From positions 1 to 12,942 of the forward strand of contig SKTG01000046.1 in assembly GCA_007118045.1 (NCBI GenBank): DNA of 12,942 bases, read 5' to 3'. Position 1 is the first letter of the stretch. The number at the start of each line of letters is the position of its first letter. Position numbers and translations under genes: made by a program. Under the pieces are notes generated by a model. It was not told the DNA's origin. It ran no database searches and was given only the letters and a program-made list of their open reading frames with translations. Below, piece by piece: positions 6,142-12,942 of this stretch. Source of the stretch: Nitriliruptoraceae bacterium (lineage in GTDB: Bacteria > Actinomycetota > Nitriliruptoria > Nitriliruptorales > Nitriliruptoraceae).

Positions 6142-8035
6142 AGGCCGGTACGACCAGGCGGTCCCGTGCTTCGAGGTCGAGGGCCGTGCGTGCCCTCGTG
6201 GCGCACGACTCGAACGCCTCGACGAACCGCTCGGCGTCCCGCCGGTAGGCGATCAGCGACTCCGGTTGCTCGCTGATCGACTGCACGATCTCGAGCTGCT
6301 GGTACAGGTCGTGGGCGAAGGCGTGCCGCTGACGGTCGACGGCCCCGCGCACGTCGCGGATGGCGACGGCGACCTGCGCGTCCACGTCCGCCAGCAAGGT
6401 CGAGGAGATCTCGTCGAGGCGGTCGCGGATCGTGCGCTGCGCGGCGCTCAGGCTGCGCTGGCTCGTCAGCACGCTGGCGAGCTTCCAACCGACCAGCGCG
6501 CCGCCGAGCAGGCCCAGCGGCCCGAGCAGGGCCGCGCCGGCGAGCACGGCGGCCCCACCACCCGACAGCCCACCGACCACCGCGCTGGTCCGGGAGGTCT
6601 GCTTGGACCGAGCCTGGGCGCGGCTGAGCTGTTGCAGCTGGTCCTGGGTGACCAGGAGCGCGTGCGGGGAGAGATGGACCCGCGGCAGGTTCGGCGCCAG
6701 GTCGGTCAGGACCGCTTCGAAACGTTCCTGCAGCTGGCGTTGCAGGCGCTCCACGAGGTGGCCGAGCCCCTCCTCGAACTGCCGCGAGGCCAGCTCGCCC
6801 GTGACCTCGAGCTGACGGCGGAACCGCGACGAGAACTGTTCGACCTCCTCGAGCGTGCGCAGCTCCTCCAGCTCCTGCTTGGCCCGCGAGAACGGTTGCA
6901 GGATCAGCCCGCGGATGCGCATCTTCAGCGGCGCGACCTCGGTCAGCGCCATCGTGACCGCCTCCTCGAAGCGCCGCTCGAGGTCCAGGATGTTGCGGTC
7001 CAGCGCGCGACGGAACTCGTCGAGCTGCTCGGGATCGTCCAGCAGCTGCTGACGGACCTGCACCTCGCCCCGGGCCATCTGGGCGATGCGGACGATCCGT
7101 CGCGACGCCTCCTCGAGGACCTGCCGCCCGGCGTGGTCGGAGAGGTAGTTCTCGATGTCCCGCAGCAGGCGGTCGGCACCCGAGCGCTTCCAGAGGTCGA
7201 TGTCGTCGGTCTGGCGGGCCTGCCACGCCTCGAGGGCACAGACGGGGTAGACCTTGACCTCGCCGGCCCTGCCGGCCTCGCGCGACGCCTGGACGATGCG
7301 GTTGCCGACGTAGTCGAGCACCGCCTGACGGGTCTCCACGTCGTGGAAGTGCTGGGGGTACATGTTGCAGACCAGGAAGGTCTTCTTGAGGTCGCGCGCC
7401 ACCACCTGCTCGAGGAACCCGAGCTCGGTCGCCCCGACCGTGGGGGGCGAGAGGAAGAGCACCACCCCGGCGTCCACGACGTCGAGCTCCTGCAGGGTGC
7501 GTTCGGTGTAGACCTCGTCGGCCTCCGCGTCGTCCAACCCCGGGGTGTCGATCAGGCGCGTGCCGTTGCGCAGGAAGCCGACGGGCACCGTCTGCTCGAC
7601 GAACGTCACCCCGAGCCGGTTGTTGGGGTTCTCCTTCTGGGAGGTGTACGAGGCGACGTCCTCGACCGCCACGTGCTTGATCGAGCCGTCGGCGAAGTGC
7701 ACGACCGCACCGGGCTGGTCGCCGTAGGAGACGTAGACGGGTACGGCCGTCTCCGGCGTGACGTGCATCGAGGACACCTCGCGGCCGATCAGGCCGTTGA
7801 GCAGCGTGGACTTACCCCGCTTGATCAGACCGAAGATGCCGACGGTGAAGCGCGTGGCCTCGAGCTCGCGCCGGACCTGGGCGAGCTCGCCGGCGATCAG
7901 GGAATCGGACTCGTCGGCCCCGTCCACCTCCAGCGCCCGTCGCTGCTGGAAGCGGCCCCAGACCTCCTCGACCTTGCCGACCGCACCCAGCAGCACCTCA
8001 CGCTCGACATCGAAGCTGTCGAGGAACTCGGCCAC
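6140..8035 (-). CDS. Bacterial dynamin-like GTPase
   Basis: 631 residues. The GTG start at 8035 has GAGAGG 7 nt upstream. The GTPase domain spans about 60-300: G1 GLIKRGKS (69-76), a G2 threonine in VTPET (92-96) and G3 DTPGL (163-167). The expected G4 N/TKxD site reads CNMYPQ (223-228), keeping Asn but not Lys or Asp. Long amphipathic helices (about 310-480, 525-620) form the expected stalk. A Gly/Ala/Leu-rich hydrophobic stretch at 484-523 (VVGGLSGGGAAVLAG, then LLGPLGLLGG) looks like the membrane-inserting paddle or a transmembrane hairpin. Bacterial dynamins bind and remodel membranes in a GTP-driven way, for example in septation, membrane repair or phage defence. Many work as pairs; here only one copy is present. 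The upstream neighbour on the same strand is an MBL hydrolase, 114 nt away. Confidence 0.88.
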   Translation of the reverse strand: MAEFLDSFDVEREVLLGAVGKVEEVWGRFQQRRALEVDGADESDSLIAGELAQVRRELEATRFTVGIFGLIKRGKSTLLNGLIGREVSSMHVTPETAVPVYVSYGDQPGAVVHFADGSIKHVAVEDVASYTSQKENPNNRLGVTFVEQTVPVGFLRNGTRLIDTPGLDDAEADEVYTERTLQELDVVDAGVVLFLSPPTVGATELGFLEQVVARDLKKTFLVCNMYPQHFHDVETRQAVLDYVGNRIVQASREAGRAGEVKVYPVCALEAWQARQTDDIDLWKRSGADRLLRDIENYLSDHAGRQVLEEASRRIVRIAQMARGEVQVRQQLLDDPEQLDEFRRALDRNILDLERRFEEAVTMALTEVAPLKMRIRGLILQPFSRAKQELEELRTLEEVEQFSSRFRRQLEVTGELASRQFEEGLGHLVERLQRQLQERFEAVLTDLAPNLPRVHLSPHALLVTQDQLQQLSRAQARSKQTSRTSAVVGGLSGGGAAVLAGAALLGPLGLLGGALVGWKLASVLTSQRSLSAAQRTIRDRLDEISSTLLADVDAQVAVAIRDVRGAVDRQRHAFAHDLYQQLEIVQSISEQPESLIAYRRDAERFVEAFESCATRARTALDLEARDRLVVPA

Positions 8036-8111
8036 TGCCCATCCTCTCGGTGCGGGGACACACGTATCTCCTCCGCTCGCACCATCGGCCCGTCCGGCCG
8101 GGAGCTTGAGG

Positions 8112-8126
8112 CGGCCTCGGGGGCCG
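8112..8126 (-). terminator. Candidate hairpin between MBL hydrolase and dynamin-like genes
   Basis: CGGCC and GGCCG form a 5-bp stem around a TCGGG loop, 24 nt past the MBL stop codon. A 10-bp palindrome, GCGGCGCCGC, lies between them at 8135-8144. Either could weaken read-through into the dynamin-like gene. The support is modest. Confidence 0.25.
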
Positions 8127-8149
8127 TCAGGGCAGCGGCGCCGCGGTGG

Positions 8150-9025
8150 TCACCCGGTGATCAGATGGACCGTGTCACCCACGATCCGGACCCGGTCTCG
8201 CGCCACCAGCAGGTCGACGGCGGCGCGCGTCGAGGCCTCCGCGGCCGACCACAGGTGCTCGGGGACGTCGGCGTACATGCGCGCCACGAGCTGTCCCGGG
8301 GTGGTCGGGCCGTCGCGCAGGCTCGCGAGGAGCTGCTGCTGGCGGTACTCGCGGTGCTCGGCGTAGAAGCGCAGGACGGCGGAGGGGTCCTCGGTCAGGG
8401 CCGGTCCGTGACCCGGGTACAGCGCGTTCGGCCCGAGCTCCAGCACCCGCCGCAGCGACGTCAGGTAGGCGGCCAGGTCCCCGTCGGGGTGCGCGACGAC
8501 CGAGGTGCCCCGCCCGAGCACGTGGTCCCCCGTCAGGAGCGCACCCGTCCCGAGACGCAACGAGAGGTGATCCAGGGTGTGGCCGGGTGTGGCCACCACC
8601 TCGACGTCGACGCCGGCGAGCCCCACACGGTCGCCCTCCCCGAGGGTGCTCGCGGGTGAGGAGGCCACGCGAGCGGCGGCGACGTCGGTCCCGAACCGGC
8701 GCGCCCAGGTCGCGGCAGCCTCGCTGTGGTCGAGGTGGTGGTGGGTGACCACGACGCTGCGCACCTGGGCGTCCCGTTCGCGAACGACCGCCTCGACGCG
8801 AGCCAGGTGACCCGGGTCGTCCGGGCCGGGATCGACCACGAGCACCTCGCCGGAGCCGGGGACCCCGAGGACGTAGGTGTTGGTGCCGTCGAGCGTCATC
8901 GGCGATGGGTTGGGCGCCAGCACCCGCGTGACCACCTCGTCGAGGCGCTCGGTACGCGGCAGGGACCCGGGCTCGGGGAGGTCCCAGGAACCGCGCGGAT
9001 CGGTGGGGGGTGCCGGCGCTGACAT
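8150..9025 (-). CDS. MBL-fold metallo-hydrolase, LACTB2-like
   Basis: 291 residues, starting at ATG 9025; the ribosome binding site is weak. The N-terminal motif PNPSPMTLDGTNTYVLG (38-54) is typical of the LACTB2-like branch of the metallo-beta-lactamase fold. Metal ligands are all present: THHHLDH (94-100), His149 in TPGHT, Asp167 in GDH and His206 in YPGHGP, consistent with a two-zinc site. The C-terminus (about 225-290, with VPEHLWSAAEASTRAAVDLL and a VRIVGDTVHL strand) looks like the small winged-helix domain found in this branch. Human LACTB2 is a mitochondrial endoribonuclease, but bacterial members have varied or unknown substrates, so RNA or thioester cleavage are only possibilities. 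It is probably cytoplasmic, with no signal peptide. It lies upstream of the dynamin-like gene and may be weakly co-transcribed with it. Confidence 0.88.
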   Translation of the reverse strand: MSAPAPPTDPRGSWDLPEPGSLPRTERLDEVVTRVLAPNPSPMTLDGTNTYVLGVPGSGEVLVVDPGPDDPGHLARVEAVVRERDAQVRSVVVTHHHLDHSEAAATWARRFGTDVAAARVASSPASTLGEGDRVGLAGVDVEVVATPGHTLDHLSLRLGTGALLTGDHVLGRGTSVVAHPDGDLAAYLTSLRRVLELGPNALYPGHGPALTEDPSAVLRFYAEHREYRQQQLLASLRDGPTTPGQLVARMYADVPEHLWSAAEASTRAAVDLLVARDRVRIVGDTVHLITG

Positions 9026-9081
9026 GCCGGCAGCCTACGACGCGGGAGCGCCCGGCTCCCCCGTCGCCACGACGGTGTCGT

Positions 9082-9120
9082 GCCGGGTCCCGGCGGGAGT
9101 GCGGGGGACCGGGACCCGGC
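9082..9120. repeat. 12-bp perfect inverted repeat built from two 11-bp palindromes
   Basis: GCCGGGTCCCGG (9082-9093) and CCGGGACCCGGC (9109-9120) are perfect reverse complements around a 15-nt spacer. Each arm also contains its own 11-bp palindrome, CCGGG-T-CCCGG or CCGGG-A-CCCGG, with centres 26 bp apart. It sits 57-95 nt upstream of the MBL start codon. It could be a paired operator, a leader hairpin or a terminator-like structure. Confidence 0.6.
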
Positions 9121-9264
9121 GAGGCCGCATGGGAGGGCGGCCCGGGGGCGGCGGCGCGCTGGCGGAGGTCGCGCTCACGGGGATGGATCCCCGGGAACGC
9201 GCAACGCGCCGCCACCACCTCTGACACCTACGCAAGGGCTTCGCATCCGCCGGTGGCCTAGGAT

Positions 9265-9280
9265 GGGTCGCTCTCGACCC
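9265..9280 (-). terminator. Candidate terminator hairpin of the NUDIX gene
   Basis: GGGTCG and CGACCC form a perfect 6-bp stem around a CTCT loop, starting 16 nt after the NUDIX stop codon. A second 6-bp stem (CGAGCC/GGCTCG, 9291-9309) covers the stop codon itself. No U-tract follows. Confidence 0.4.
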
Positions 9281-9296
9281 CGTCGGCGAGCGAGCC

Positions 9297-10202
9297 TCAG
9301 ATCGGCTCGGGAGCGCCCCCGTCGGGGTGCTGCACCATCGGCCGACCGTCGACGTGGACGATGCTGGGTTCGATCCGCCGGCGGTCGACGGCGTCCTCGA
9401 GCACCGCGCGCTGGACGGAGGCGACGTCGGGGTAGGTGGCCAGGGCGCGCAGGTTGCAGCGGGTGGGGTAGATCACGGTCGCGTCGCCACGTGCCTGAGC
9501 CGCCAACGCCTCCCGCGGCCGTGTCCACCGCAGGCTCGTGGTCTCGATCGCGTCGTGACGCGCGTGCTGTCCGGGGGGCACCGTGGCCAGCAGGAAGCGC
9601 GTGTCGAAGCGACGGTGTTGCCCCGAGGGCGTGACCCACCACGACCACATGCCGAGCCGTGGTAGGTCGAGCACGAGACCGCGCTCGACCAACCAGGGGC
9701 GCCAGTCCCAGTGTCCACCCCGTTCGGCCAGCTTGGCCCGCGCCTCGCGGGCATCGGGGGTCGCGAGGTCCTCCTGCGTGACCGCTGCACCGTCGGAGCG
9801 GAGTGCCAGCAGGATCCCGGCTTCCTCGAAGGTCTCGCGCACGGCGGCGACGAGCAGGCCGAGCGCGGTGGCACGATCGCCCGCCCCGAGCAGTTCGACC
9901 CAGCGGCCCAGGTCGTCGATCCGCCACCGGTCCGGGGCGAGCTCGCGGTCCATGGCATCGACCTTGCCGCCCGGGAAGACGAGCGCACCGCCGGCGAAGT
10001 CCGAACGCAGGTGCCGTTCGAGCAGGAGCACCTCCAGCCGGTCGTCGGCGGCGTCCGAGCCCGTCGGCTCGGTGGCGGCCGATCGCGTCCCGTCGGCGTC
10101 GCGGACCAGCACCACCGTCGCCGCGTCGACCACGGGGACGGTGCCGCCGTCGAGACGGCCCGAGGCCGTGCGTTCGCCCGTTCCGCCTCCCTGCCCGCCC
10201 AT
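9297..10202 (-). CDS. NUDIX hydrolase, Nudt19-like with an insertion in the NUDIX box
   Basis: 301 residues. The ATG at 10202 has CGGAG 7 nt upstream. The NUDIX motif is split: FPGGKVD (76-82) is followed by about 40 residues before VRETFEEAGILL (121-132), which carries the catalytic REXXEEXG glutamates. This layout, with W/D-rich insert (DRWRIDDLGRW) and downstream RFDTRFLLA, matches the Nudt19-type branch as I know it. Animal Nudt19 is a peroxisomal CoA diphosphatase that cleaves CoA and acyl-CoA. Bacterial relatives are mostly uncharacterised, so acyl-CoA or another nucleoside diphosphate derivative is only a candidate substrate. The first 20 residues are Gly-rich and probably flexible. 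The gene is divergent from selA across a 136-nt gap that must hold both promoters; a possible minus-strand -10 box TACGCT lies at 10229-10234. No direct link to selenium is evident. Confidence 0.87.
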   Translation of the reverse strand: MGGQGGGTGERTASGRLDGGTVPVVDAATVVLVRDADGTRSAATEPTGSDAADDRLEVLLLERHLRSDFAGGALVFPGGKVDAMDRELAPDRWRIDDLGRWVELLGAGDRATALGLLVAAVRETFEEAGILLALRSDGAAVTQEDLATPDAREARAKLAERGGHWDWRPWLVERGLVLDLPRLGMWSWWVTPSGQHRRFDTRFLLATVPPGQHARHDAIETTSLRWTRPREALAAQARGDATVIYPTRCNLRALATYPDVASVQRAVLEDAVDRRRIEPSIVHVDGRPMVQHPDGGAPEPI

Positions 10203-10304
10203 GCCACGACTCCGCTCGTTGAGCGCCGAGCGTAACCAGGTCGGCGCGACCGTCCGCGGCCGCTGCGGCGCCACGTCGACCTCGCGGGTCACCCTCCGGC
10301 CGCC

Positions 10305-10310
10305 TACGTT
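10305..10310 (+). promoter_or_regulatory. Candidate -10 box of the selA-selB operon
   Basis: TACGTT matches TANNNT, 28 nt upstream of the selA ATG, giving a leader of roughly 20 nt. No clear -35 hexamer is seen. Confidence 0.22.
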
Positions 10311-10338
10311 GCCGCTCGACCGACGATCCGAGGATGCG

Positions 10339-11703
10339 ATGAGCGCCGACCCTCGCGGGCAGCTCGCCCAGCTGCCCGCCGTGGACGCGCTCGTCCGGGA
10401 CGAGCGGCTCTCGGACCTCGTCGCCACCCACGGCGCGCCGGTCGTCGTCGACGCCGCCCGCACGGTCGTCGAGGAAGCCCGCGCCGAGGCGCTGGAGGGC
10501 CGACCGCTCGCGACGACGGAGGACCTCTGCGAGCGGGTCAACCGCAGGTTCGTGATCCGCGATCGCCGCCGCGTCCGCCGGGTGATCAACGCGACCGGCG
10601 TCGTGCTGCACACCAACCTCGGACGGGCTCCGCTCTCCGCGGAGGCCAGGCACGCGGTGGCCGAGGCCGCCGGTTACGCCACCGTGGAGTACGACCTCGA
10701 GACCGGCGGGCGTGGTTCGCGTACGCACCACCTCGGCGAACTCGCCGCGGAGCTGTGCGGCACCCCGGCCGCCACCGTCGTCAACAACGGCGCGGCAGCG
10801 CTTGTACTGGTCCTGGCGGCCCTGGCGCACGACCGTGAGGTCGTCGTCAGCCGGGGCGAACTCGTCGAGATCGGGGGCTCGTACCGGCTCCCGGAGGTGA
10901 TGACGGCCGCCGGCTCGCGCCTCGTCGAGGTCGGCACGACGAACCGAACGCGCATCGCCGACTACCGGGCGGCCGTGAGCGAGCGGACCGGGCTGCTGCT
11001 CAAGGTGCACCGCTCGAACTTCCGCATCGTCGGGTTCACCGAGGAGGCCACGCTCGCGGAGCTCGTCGCGCTCGGCCGCGAGCGCGACCGTCCCGTGGTC
11101 CACGACCTCGGCACCGGCGCCCTCAGGCCGGCACGGACGGGACCGCTGGCGGGTGAGCCCAGCGTCGAGGACGCCGTGCGGGCCGGCGTGGATCTCGTGG
11201 TCGTGTCGGCCGACAAGCTGCTCGGTGGGCCGCAGGCCGGCGTCATCGCCGGCGACGCCGCCCTCGTCGAGCGGTGCCGCCGGCACCCGCTCGCGCGCGC
11301 CGTCCGGGTCGACAAGCTCCAGCGTGCCGCGCTCGAGGCCACCTTCGCGGCGCACCGTCGCGACCCGGTGCCGGTGGACGTACCGACCGTCGCCATGCTG
11401 CACGCGGACACTGACGAGCTCCACGAACGTGCCGCGCGCATGGCCGCCGAGCTCGGCCCCGCGGCCCGCGTGGTCGCGACCACCGGTCTCGTCGGCGGCG
11501 GTGCCCTGCCGGGGACGGAGCTGCCCGGTTGGGGCGTGGCGCTGGACGTGGCCGATCCCGACGCGCTGGCGGCCGGCCTGCGCGACGTCGACCCCCCCGT
11601 GATCGGCCGGGTCGACGAGGGGGCGCTCGTCCTCGACCTGCGCACGGTCCCACCGCCGCAGGACACCGAGCTCGTCGACCTCGTGCTCCTCGCCCGTGGC
11701 TGA
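10339..11703 (+). CDS. selA: L-seryl-tRNA(Sec) selenium transferase
   Basis: 454 residues, normal for bacterial SelA. The ATG at 10339 has a short GAGG 5 nt upstream. SelA uses pyridoxal phosphate and selenophosphate to convert Ser-tRNA(Sec) to Sec-tRNA(Sec) as a large ring-shaped oligomer. The N-terminal tRNA-binding helical part begins QLPAVDALV. The signature VINATGVVLHTNLGRAPLS is at residues 82-100, followed by YDLETGGRGSRTHHLGELAA (tRNA and substrate region) and VVNNGAAALVL. The PLP lysine is K293 in SADKLLGGPQAG, where most relatives have SGDK. KVHRSNFRIVGFTEE and VHDLGTGAL are also family blocks. The stop overlaps the selB start by 8 nt, so the two are probably one translationally coupled operon. 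The identification is clear; in-cell activity also needs selC and selD, which are not in this window. Confidence 0.96.
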   Translation: MSADPRGQLAQLPAVDALVRDERLSDLVATHGAPVVVDAARTVVEEARAEALEGRPLATTEDLCERVNRRFVIRDRRRVRRVINATGVVLHTNLGRAPLSAEARHAVAEAAGYATVEYDLETGGRGSRTHHLGELAAELCGTPAATVVNNGAAALVLVLAALAHDREVVVSRGELVEIGGSYRLPEVMTAAGSRLVEVGTTNRTRIADYRAAVSERTGLLLKVHRSNFRIVGFTEEATLAELVALGRERDRPVVHDLGTGALRPARTGPLAGEPSVEDAVRAGVDLVVVSADKLLGGPQAGVIAGDAALVERCRRHPLARAVRVDKLQRAALEATFAAHRRDPVPVDVPTVAMLHADTDELHERAARMAAELGPAARVVATTGLVGGGALPGTELPGWGVALDVADPDALAAGLRDVDPPVIGRVDEGALVLDLRTVPPPQDTELVDLVLLARG

Positions 11704-12942
11704 CGCGGCGGCATCCCGCAGCGACGCACGGGTCGGTGGCCCGGGTGCCGGACGCGCGACCCATCGCGTGATCACGACCGCCGGCCACGTGGACCACGGC
11801 AAGTCCACCCTGCTGCGGGCCCTCACCGGGATGGAACCGGACCGGCTCGCCGAGGAACGGCGCCGCGGACTGACGCTCGACCTCGGGTACGCCTGGACCA
11901 CCCTGGCTGGCCCCGACGGGCCGCGACCGATCGCGTTCGTGGACGTCCCGGGCCACGAGCGGTTCGTGGCCACCATGCTGGCCGGTGCCGGGCCGGCGCC
12001 GACGGCGCTCCTGGTCGTCGCCGCGGACGACGGCTGGTCGCGCCAGTCGACCGAACACCGGGACGTGCTCGACCTGCTCGGCGTCCCCGGCCTGGCGGTC
12101 GTGGTCACGAAGGCCGACCTCGTCGACGCCGAGCACCTCGACGCGGTGGTGGCGGAGGTCGAGCGGGAGCGGTCCGGGACCAGCCTGCGGGACGCGCCCC
12201 TGGTCGTCACCGATGCGCTCAGCGGCCGGGGACTCACCGAGCTCACGACGGCGATCGGCGCTCGGCTCCGCGAGCTGCCCGCGGTCCCCGACGTCGGCCG
12301 GCCACGTCTGTGGGTCGACCGGGCGTTCGCGGTCGCGGGCGCCGGCACGGTCGTGACCGGGACGCTCACCGGCGGGGCGCTCGACCGTGGCGCGGAGGTC
12401 CGGATCCTGCCGGACGAGCGACGGGCCCGGGTCCGTGGCGTGCAGTCGCTCGGGAACGAGGTCGTGGGTGCCGCCGCCGGCACGCGGGTGGCGCTCAACC
12501 TCGGTGGCGTCGACCACGACGAGGTGGCTCGCGGTGACACCGTCGTCGGCGCCGGCGCCTGGCGCGTCACGCGCCGGGTCGATGTCCGGCTACGGGTCCT
12601 ACCGGGGCACCGTGTCAGCCGGACCGGTGCCTGGCACCTGCACGTCGGCAGCGCCCGGACCGGGGTCCGTCCCGCCCCGATCGCGGGGGTGCTCGACGGG
12701 GACGACCCCGACCACCGGAGCGGGGTGATACGCCTCGAGCTCGCGGAGCCGCTCGCGCTGGTGGCGGGGGATCGGGTCGTGCTCCGTGACGCGGGGCGAC
12801 GTCTCGTGGCCGCCGGCGGCGAGGTGGTGGACGCCGATCCCCCGCCCCGTCCGCGCCAGGCCCGGGACCGCCGACGGCTCGCGGAGCGCCTCGCCTCCCT
12901 GGCGTCGACGCCCGACGAGCGGCTGCGTGGGCTGGTGGCGAT
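11696..12942 (+). CDS. selB: Selenocysteine-specific elongation factor SelB, 3' end outside window
   Basis: 415 codons are visible before the window ends. GTG 11696 overlaps the end of selA by 8 nt (GTGGCTGA), which favours coupling; neither it nor the alternative GTG at 11768 has a clear ribosome binding site. The 11768 start would remove a 24-residue Ala/Gly/Arg-rich extension and begin VITTAGHVDHGKS, the usual SelB opening. The GTPase domain has G1 GHVDHGKST (30-38), the SelB-typical GLTLDLGYAW in switch I, G3 DVPGHE and G4 TKAD. Domain II follows (RLWVDRAFAVAGAGTVVTGT). SelB is a special translation factor that carries Sec-tRNA(Sec) and GTP to ribosomes paused at UGA codons, guided by an mRNA SECIS hairpin. 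The C-terminal winged helices that bind SECIS lie beyond the window. Confidence 0.95.
   Translation, partial: MADAAASRSDARVGGPGAGRATHRVITTAGHVDHGKSTLLRALTGMEPDRLAEERRRGLTLDLGYAWTTLAGPDGPRPIAFVDVPGHERFVATMLAGAGPAPTALLVVAADDGWSRQSTEHRDVLDLLGVPGLAVVVTKADLVDAEHLDAVVAEVERERSGTSLRDAPLVVTDALSGRGLTELTTAIGARLRELPAVPDVGRPRLWVDRAFAVAGAGTVVTGTLTGGALDRGAEVRILPDERRARVRGVQSLGNEVVGAAAGTRVALNLGGVDHDEVARGDTVVGAGAWRVTRRVDVRLRVLPGHRVSRTGAWHLHVGSARTGVRPAPIAGVLDGDDPDHRSGVIRLELAEPLALVAGDRVVLRDAGRRLVAAGGEVVDADPPPRPRQARDRRRLAERLASLASTPDERLRGLVA

Larger units (their letters stand above)
9026..9296. other. Hairpin-rich intergenic gap upstream of the MBL hydrolase gene
   Basis: 271 nt between two minus-strand genes with no credible coding sequence. 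It holds a large inverted repeat at 9082-9120, a smaller one at 9179-9192 (GGGGAT/ATCCCC), several G-runs at 9131-9150, and a hairpin behind the NUDIX gene at 9265-9280. A minus-strand frame from a TTG at 9235 ends just before the MBL start, but it is only Pro/Arg-rich low-complexity sequence. No tRNA was recognised. Confidence 0.6.

Noticed and set aside
6266..8659. 797-residue plus-strand open frame opposite the dynamin-like and MBL genes
   Set aside because: It spans two well-supported genes and their intergenic gap on the other strand and has low-complexity composition, so it is a mirror of their codon bias.
6140..9025. Dynamin-like GTPase plus MBL hydrolase as a two-gene defence system
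   Set aside because: The 114-nt gap with hairpins, the housekeeping-like LACTB2 features and the lack of any mobile or defence genes nearby give no support beyond adjacency.
9103..9150. Possible G-quadruplex from several G-runs
   Set aside because: Only some runs are close enough, and the loop between 9113 and 9131 is too long for a confident call. Runs like this are common at this GC content.
9035..9235. Possible small minus-strand gene before the MBL hydrolase
   Set aside because: It needs a TTG start, has no ribosome binding site and encodes only Pro/Arg-rich sequence. The region is better explained by hairpins.
9026..9296. Possible tRNA-Sec gene near selA
   Set aside because: I found no T-arm GGTTCGA-like block, no TCA anticodon context and no long acceptor stem in either orientation.
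9175..12570. 1131-residue minus-strand open frame across NUDIX, selA and selB
   Set aside because: It runs antisense to selA and selB and out of frame with NUDIX, with no recognisable motif. The real genes explain the sequence.

Overview
This is a very GC-rich window, with strong G/C preference at third codon positions, frequent GTG starts and GGAGG-type ribosome binding sites. It carries a BTAD-type regulator, an LCP cell-wall ligase with a long acidic linker, and a short charged protein of a kind I recall as common in Actinomycetota. Together these suggest a high-GC Actinomycetota chromosome. A deep lineage such as Nitriliruptoria is my guess; no 16S or ribosomal marker is present to prove it. 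No tRNA, rRNA, CRISPR array, insertion sequence or phage gene was seen, so this looks like ordinary chromosomal sequence.

Layout. 1-2273 (minus): a large BTAD/AAA+ transcriptional regulator, truncated at the window edge, whose Walker A lysine is replaced by valine. 2385-3539 (minus): an LCP family membrane-anchored protein. 3701-5227 (minus): a divergent ATP-type PEP carboxykinase. 5228-5664: a 437-nt divergent intergenic region with a 14-bp perfect palindrome just before the next gene. 5665-6075 (plus): a small charged coiled-coil protein of unknown function, convergent with the next gene across a strong 13-bp hairpin. 6140-8035 (minus): a dynamin-like GTPase with a non-canonical G4 motif and a hydrophobic paddle. 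8150-9025 (minus): an MBL-fold hydrolase of the LACTB2 type. 9026-9296: a hairpin-rich gap holding two copies of an 11-bp palindrome. 9297-10202 (minus): a Nudt19-like NUDIX hydrolase. 10339-11703 and 11696-12942 (plus): selA and selB overlapping as an operon, with selB cut off by the window end.

How they fit together. The clearest functional unit is selA-selB. SelA converts Ser-tRNA(Sec) to Sec-tRNA(Sec), and SelB delivers it to in-frame UGA codons. The presence of both indicates that this organism makes selenoproteins, but no selC, selD or selenoprotein gene is visible here. The other genes look like independent transcription units for regulation, cell-wall assembly, gluconeogenesis, membrane remodelling and metabolite clean-up. 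I found no convincing new multi-gene system. The most unusual points are residue-level departures in two NTPases (regulator and dynamin), the divergent PEPCK, and two palindromic intergenic signals.
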